Origin: Edaphochlamys debaryana
Taxonomy: Eukaryota > Chlorophyta > Chlorophyceae > Chlamydomonadales
Direction: 5' to 3'
NCBI GenBank assembly: GCA_016858145.1
Contig: JAEHOE010000002.1
Coordinates: 2,294,001-2,358,000, forward strand
Length of the DNA stretch: 64,000 nucleotides
The notes under the pieces were generated by a model. That model worked only from the letters and a program-made list of their open reading frames with translations, made no database searches and was not told where the DNA came from. Position numbers and translations under genes: made by a program. The number at the start of each line of letters is the position of its first letter. The first letter of the stretch is position 1. Shown one piece after another: positions 58,701 to 64,000 of this stretch.

Positions 58701-61700
58701 GTCGAGGTTGAGGGACGGACGGGATTTAGAGGTACCGTGGACGTTGAGGAGGGTTACCAGGCGGGCTACCCTCTAGCCAGGGGTTTGGGACTGCGGGTGT
58801 TGGAAATCACGACAAGGAAGGCTGGAGGTTGAGCGAAGGTTGGGCATTGCAGTCGTGATTGATCGAGACTTGGATGGTTACTGAGAGCAGAACGGAGAAA
58901 GCAGGGCAGCGGATAAGCAAGAGAGTCGGGACCAATGGGCTTACCGTGCGGCGGTCGAGGCGACCCTGACGCTCGGTCAGAGATGCCTCGCGGTCCTGTC
59001 AAGGCGGGACACAAGAGGCTCAGACTCTCAGTTAAGGGAGGCCAAATACCAGGATCCTGGAGTCGGCAGCGGAAAGGGAAACGGGGGGGCGGACCACAGG
59101 ACTCATCGTGACAGGTGCGGTTGGTCCGGTAACTCACCCGCAGGCTCTTCTGCACGTCGGCAGCTACGTTGCGGCGGGCCTCCTCCAGGGAAGCCTTGAG
59201 CGCCTCTAGCTCTGCGTTCAGCGCCTGCGGGCACACGTGACACACAATAGATCGTAACATCAATATGCCCCCTAGGGCCGCTTGCACCCAGCACAAGGTT
59301 GCCTCTTACGGCAGCCTCAGGGCCACTCACACACAGGGCCTGTTCTTCTGGGGCACAGGCCCAGCGCGAGTCCACGCCAAGGCCCCCACCTGGTGCTTGG
59401 CTCGCTCCTGGGCCGCGGCGGTGGCCTCCTGCTCCGCCTTGCGCAGGGCCTCGGTCAGCTCGGCCCGCAGCGAGACGGCCTCCCGCTCCCGACCCAGCAG
59501 CTCCTCGCCCAGGACCTGCAGCCTGCGACCGCCGGGACCAAGTGGTGCGGTCAGAGCCACCGGGTAGCTGGTACCAGGGGGCAGTACCGTATGAGCGCCA
59601 CACCGAGAGCCCCAAGTTTCATGTGTCTGTGGCATGCCCTCCTCCGCCCACCTGCGCTCGTCTGCGTCCACCTTGGCCCGATCATGCTTGACGGCCGCGG
59701 TCTGGTCGGCAATCCACTCCTCCACCTCACGTGCACGGGCAGCCTGCAGAACGAGGAAGGCAGACATGCAGGCAGAACCTTGCTCAGAAACTGCAGCCGA
59801 ATCGTCTACGGTACCTGGGCACCCGTCAGCTACCGACAGGTGTCCGTCACGGCACCGAACCGCCCCATGCAAGACCAAGCTCCAGAGTTCCCGGCGGGTA
59901 TCCGGCAGCGGTTTATCCCCGCAATCACCATCAACCCCAAGGGAGAGTCCCCCTGTTCGGTCCCACCTGCTTCTGAGCGAGCAGCTCCACCTCTGCCCGC
60001 GTCCGCTCCGCCTCCAGCTTGCAGGCCTGCTGCTCGGCCTCCAAGGCATCCTGAGGGCAGGCAGCGGCGGCACAGGTCAGCACGATTCACGACGGCCTCC
60101 ATCCGCTGGGATCTTAAATCTGTGCGTTCGTCATCCCATTCCGTACCCCAATCTGGCTGGATACTCTTGCTGTGCACATAAATGCTGGGTAAAGCTTGCT
60201 AGGGCTGAGCACCTCATTGCAAGCTAGCTAGCTCCAAGCCCGCTCACGCGCTGCTGCTGGTGCTGCTTGTGCCAGGCCGCACGCTCCTGCTCGATGCTGG
60301 TCGTAAGCTGCTCCTTTTCCCGCGCCAGAATGGCCACCTCCTCCTTGAGCGCCGCGCAGTCCTGTGGGCATGACAAGGCCCACACAACCACACAAAGCAA
60401 GTGTCAGTCGCTAAGTCAGGGCAGCAGCGTCAGCATACGGTAGGCGGGTTCGCAACGCTTGGCCTTGCTGCGTGCGCCTTAACCCGACTACCCGCACCGA
60501 CCAGCTGCAGGACCCTGAAGCTGTCCTGCGTGGCTTCGAGCGCCTGCTGGGCCGCCTCCTCCGTGGACCGAGCGTCGACCAGCGTTGCGTCGCGAGCCGC
60601 CTTGAGCCCGGCCAGCTGCTCCTCCAGCTCCTGCACCTGCGCCGCCGCCGTGGCCAGGCGGTCCGAGTGCTGCTCGCGGGCCTGCATCAGCTGCGCCAGC
60701 TCCCGCGTGTACATCTCCACCTGGGGCGTACGCGTGAGCACGCAGGGATAGGTTGGCAAACCAAGCGCGTTCCATGTTGCTGTGACTGGGTGGTAGGTCT
60801 CTTTCCCCCGCCAGCATCACACCAAGGGGGCTGAGATGGCGGGCTGAAGAGCCCGTTTGAGGGCCAGGGGGCCTGAGTAGCCTGCGGACTGCGGTTCGCA
60901 CCTGCGTCCGCACGCTCTCAACCTCCCCCTCGAGCTCCTCACGCTGCTGCTCCACCCGCGCCCGGTGCGCCGCCGCGTCCGCCTCCAGCTGCTGCCGCTC
61001 CGAGACCAGCTTCTCCTCCCGCAGCGTGATGGTGGCGTCTCGCCCCTGCAGCCACGGAGCCAAGCATAAGCCCTGAGCCACGTCAAGTGCGTCGGGCTGC
61101 ACGGGGCCCACCACGCAACCATTCGCTGTCGCTCCATCCGTTTCCCCCGGCCCCCACACGCCGTTCTTTCCCCATACTTCTACACAGCAAAGTCCCGCGA
61201 GCACGCAGATCATGTTGGCAGTTGGCTTCCTCGTTGCCACCAAACCTACATGTATTTCCAGGGTCACCGCCCGCCGCCGCTCCTCCAGGTCAGCCGCCTC
61301 CGCGTCCAGCTGGCGCCTCCGCTCCGTCCGCTCCTCCTCCCACTCCCGCATCTTCGCAGCTAGGCGAGAGGAGCGCTCCTTGTAGGCATCCCGCAGCGCC
61401 TCCGCCTCGCGGTTCGCCTGCCAGGGACGGCACACGCACGAGTGGGCAGTGCGGCTTAGAGAGCAGGCGTTGCACTTGCTTCTTCATCTGCATGCCCTGC
61501 CCGAGAAGCATCCAGCGTTCGAGGACATCGGGAACGTGCACGGCGTGCACAGCCACCAGCGCCCACGCACAGGCCCATCCCATGATGCATGAGCCCCACC
61601 CTAGCCAGGGTGTGCGGCCGCACCTGTTCTGTCCGCTGCTGCTCCTTGACGAGGGCAGCCTCCCGCGCCTCCAGCTCCCGCTCACGGTTCCACACCGCCT

Positions 61701-62901
61701 CCTCCTTGGCGCTGTACCGCCGCGCCAGGTCCTCGGCGCTGCGGACCGCCTCCTCCCGCTGCGCCAGCTCGTAGGATCGCTGCGCCAACTGCGAGGGAAG
61801 AAAGCCGGGCAAACCGTCCATCATCTGATGCCGTCGTCAGCAGCAGGTACAGCAAGTGCATGATCAAGGGCACGCCGCATGCCCCTGATCGTCACCTCCT
61901 CGATCAGCAGGCCCAGGCCCCACCTGTTCCTCCGCCCTGGCGAGCGTGGCGCGGACCTCCTCCTCCTTTTGCATCAGCGCACGCATCTCCGCCTCCGCGC
62001 GCCGCTGTCTCTCATCCGCGCTGGCTGCGGCCGCAGCCACAGCGGCCTTCTCGCGCTGGATGAGGTCCAGCGCGCGCTGGTGCTCAGCACGGAGCACCTC
62101 GGCCCTGGCGGCGCCCTCGATGCCAACCTGCGCGGCGGCGGCGCAAACAGGCCGCCCGTCATACGATTCGAGAGGGCTGAGCAGCGGGCTCGTGCTGCTG
62201 AGACGGGGGTTGGTATCAGGGTGCAGGAGCCGGGCGGTGCGGGCTGGCCTGCAGGTTAAGACTGAGCGGCGGTGTGAACCCACCTTGGCACGCTCTTGCT
62301 GGAGAGCCGCAGCATCCAGGCGAGCTGAAAGGGACGTCAGTTGGCTGCGCGGCAAAGCATGCGACGAGGAGGGGGCAGGGCCTCAGGGGTCAAGCGGGAC
62401 TCTCCTAACCTCCCTCGTGTACCCTCTCCAGTCAGCCCTCCCTCCCTTGCCCTAAACACGGCGCCTTTGCAAACAGCAACGCCGCCGCAGGAGGCAAACC
62501 CACTTTGGCGGCAGGTTGCGGACGTCGCGAGGGCGCCTGTCCACGGAGTCACGGCCCACGTCTGAGGCCGGCCCGGGAGGCTTGTCCTCGCTCGAGGTGC
62601 CTTTGGTCCCGGCAGGCTCTGCCAGCGGCACCGCGAAGGAGACGTGCCTCCGCGCCGGTGCATCCTTCGATACCCGGTTGAGGATGTCCGACTCGCCCAG
62701 AGCAGGCTTAGACGCAGAGTCCAAGTATGAGCTCAGCGCTTTTGTCGCCGAACTCGCCACCGATGCTTTGGTAGCCGAACCCGCAACGGAGCCTGAGCTG
62801 AATCCAGGCTTCTTTGCTGGACTGTCAACGAGGTCTGAGTACAGGGCCTGGTCGAGCAACCGCGGTCCGGGCCGGCCGGCTGTCGATGGCTGCATAGTCA
62901 A
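46779..62901 (-). CDS. Giant coiled-coil protein, about 2,823 aa, 50 exons
   Basis: I do not recognise the family. Exons (minus): 62504-62901, 62284-62344, 61924-62127, 61624-61788, 61250-61417, 60902-61045, 60502-60720, 60248-60361, 59967-60050, 59652-59743, 59390-59522, 59138-59224, 58945-58995, 58493-58645, 58215-58340, 57952-58053, 57636-57743, 57321-57497, 57015-57161, 56615-56878, 56361-56498, 56213-56254, 55769-56113, 55494-55613, 54945-55292, 54724-54816, 54536-54610, 54233-54361, 53985-54083, 53757-53852, 53466-53550, 53157-53329, 52971-53063, 52795-52875, 52107-52650, 51871-51959, 51591-51746, 51289-51447, 50962-51180, 50697-50815, 50311-50529, 50015-50168, 49737-49879, 49455-49596, 49065-49211, 48681-48864, 47637-48541, 47336-47492, 47043-47155, 46779-46886 (8,472 nt, all phases consistent). 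Residues 1-132 are disordered (Ser/Ala/Lys). About 145-2390 is near-continuous Glu/Ala/Gln/Arg-rich coiled coil with a break at about 912-999. Then come a 300-aa Ala/Gly/Ser/Pro linker (one 905-bp exon) and a short helical end. Size and composition fit a centriolar, transition-fibre, Golgi or cytoskeletal scaffold; this is inference only. Confidence 0.85.
51181..51288 (-). other. GC-AG intron in the coiled-coil gene
   Basis: Donor AAG|GCAAGC after ELEASAMK, acceptor CCTCAG before DVEEQSRQ. Both exons are phase 0, and no nearby GT donor gives a clean join. Confidence 0.7.
53644..53703. repeat. Three imperfect 20-bp tandem units in an intron
   Basis: acagtacggcacagcatggc, gcagtacggcaccgcacgg and ttcgtcggcacagcacggc lie head to tail in intron 53551-53756 of the coiled-coil gene. 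Confidence 0.65.
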
Positions 62902-63502
62902 GGGCTAAGCGCCTGAGGCGGCCCGCTCATCGCAAGGCCCCATCTGAGAGCCTGCAGAGCTGGAACGTTGAAACTAGCGTGGCCATTGGACCGTGTGGAG
63001 CAGAGTCAACGTGTAAATCGGCGAGTTCCGCTCGTAACGCAAGAGGTTCCCATTGTTATCGGTGTTTACTATGAGCCTATATCAAGACAGCTTCGTCCAG
63101 TACACAGGCGACAACAAGGTGTGCCTCGCCCTTGCCGTGCTGGAAACAAGGTCTTCGCGGCCAACACCCACAGCCGCACCTCTGCGGGTGCCAGGAGCTC
63201 ATAAGGTTAAATGGCTACTACCGAGGAAATCGGCTGCTCACGCTCAAGCAGCGTGCATAACCCATCCACCAACATCTCCTCACCATCCCCCGCCCCGACG
63301 GGCAACACGCTCAACGGACCCCACGCCAACCACCACTCAGAGTACAACCCAAGTCGCTTCATGTGCTGCAAGCGCTCCTTACTGTGCACAGGACGCATGG
63401 TCTCAGTTAGCCAAAGCCACGCACACTGGCCCCTCCACGCCAATCCTCCCGCATCATCCCCAACCACGAGCGTCCTCGTGTCCACGGCCGCCAGCCGGAA
63501 CC
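62902..63502. other. Intergenic: TLDc gene 3' UTR and coiled-coil gene promoter
   Basis: About 600 bp of lower GC with no supported exon. Both neighbours run leftward, so it holds the 3' UTR of the TLDc gene and the promoter of the coiled-coil gene. I find no minus-strand TGTAA here. Confidence 0.5.
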
Positions 63503-64000
63503 TCAGTCCTCCTCCAGGGGCTCGTCGCGAACGCCATCGCTGTGCATCTTCATCCCCGCCAGAGCCATGATCGCCCGGTCCTCGACGTTGCGATTCAGAA
63601 TGCTCTGGCTGCCGCCGCGTCTCGAGCCGGAAGTTGACGAGTCAGAGTGACTGCTCATCTCGTCCTCGGGCGGCTGCAGCAGCCAGCACTCGAGCGTGTC
63701 GATCTGCACCCGTACACACAGGTTGTTGCACACGGCATGCAAGTATAGTCACGCCCTGCTATCAAAGAACCCAGGAGCACGCTCAAGGAGGGGCAATAGC
63801 GCATTAGGGCTCCCCTCTTCTCGCAACTTCCGAGGGCAGTCACAGGCCCCGCCAGCCCCCACTTGCCTGGAACACCTGATCCGACGCGAGGGACTTGGTG
63901 AGGCCGTACGTGGCGATGGGCCGGGACATGCCCTCGTCCAGGCTGGGCTCCACGTACAGGGCGAAGTGCCCCCGTGCGCCGGCGGCGCCACCGAAGCCCA
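63503..64000 (-). CDS. TLDc-domain protein, C-terminal part, 5' end off the window
   Basis: Two exons are in the window: 63867-64000 (continues upstream) and 63503-63703, stop TGA at 63503-63505. They read GFGGAAGARGHFALYVEPSL, then ATYGLTKSLASDQVFQ joined to IDTLECWLLQPPED. This is the end of a TLDc domain: the Gly-rich strand before FALYV, the TYG..LAS motif, and the closing F.ID.LE.W strand. The tail EMSSHSDSSTSGSRRGGSQS.. is disordered. In eukaryotes TLDc proteins (OXR1, NCOA7, TBC1D24) act in oxidative-stress tolerance and V-ATPase regulation. Which subfamily this is cannot be told without the N-terminus. The intron between the exons uses a GC donor. Confidence 0.85.
63704..63866 (-). 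other. GC-AG intron in the TLDc gene
   Basis: Donor CAG|GCAAGT, a perfect match to the U1-complementary consensus except for GC, after ASDQVFQ; acceptor GGGTGCAG before IDTLECW. Confidence 0.85.

Noticed and set aside
46779..62901. Coiled-coil exon lengths as multiples of seven residues
   Set aside because: Only a few exons (14, 28, 42, 49, 49, 56 codons) fit, about what chance gives.

Overview
The window is nuclear DNA of a chlamydomonadalean (volvocine-type) green alga. The evidence is very high GC, genes split into dozens of short exons by introns of about 100-400 bp with GTGNGN donors and C-rich CAG acceptors, TGTAA poly(A) signals instead of AATAAA, Ala/Gly/Pro/Gln-rich linkers, and an FeSOD that closely resembles my recollection of Chlamydomonas FSD1. 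The species cannot be fixed from sequence alone. Nothing bacterial, plasmid, viral or CRISPR-like is present.

Layout, left to right. (1) <1-6659, minus: 3' part of a large unrecognised protein with beta-propeller-like N-terminal segments and poly-Ala linkers. (2) 7549-9384, minus: dephospho-CoA kinase, 7 exons, C-terminal hydrophobic anchor. (3) 11458-16936, minus: a 15-exon, 1047-aa GAF-PAS-TKL kinase with an N-terminal acylation motif. (4) 17671-37844, plus: a 56-exon gene for a protein of about 2,679 aa with one PH domain and 17 PLAT/LH2 domains (LOXHD1-like). (5) 20109-20810, minus: an intronless chloroplast-type FeSOD gene lying inside the intron that splits the PH domain of gene 4. (6) 38537-41496, plus: a putative organelle-targeted helical-repeat protein. 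(7) 43399-45790, plus: a secreted YHYH-domain protein with Pro/Gly/Gln repeats. (8) 46779-62901, minus: a 50-exon gene for a coiled-coil protein of about 2,823 aa. (9) 63503->64000, minus: 3' end of a TLDc-domain gene.

Exon models were read by hand. For genes 2, 3, 4, 6, 7 and 8 every junction keeps frame and the summed coding length is a multiple of three, so those models are coherent though not proven by transcripts. Gene 1 is less certain at its 5' end.

The genes do not form one pathway. Genes 3 and 4 are divergent across 734 bp. Genes 7 and 8 converge with poly(A) signals 54 bp apart. The most unusual content is the PH-17xPLAT protein with periodic intron positions, the FeSOD nested inside it, the acylated GAF/PAS kinase with HGD instead of HRD, and introns that appear to have grown by copying their own splice-site sequence.
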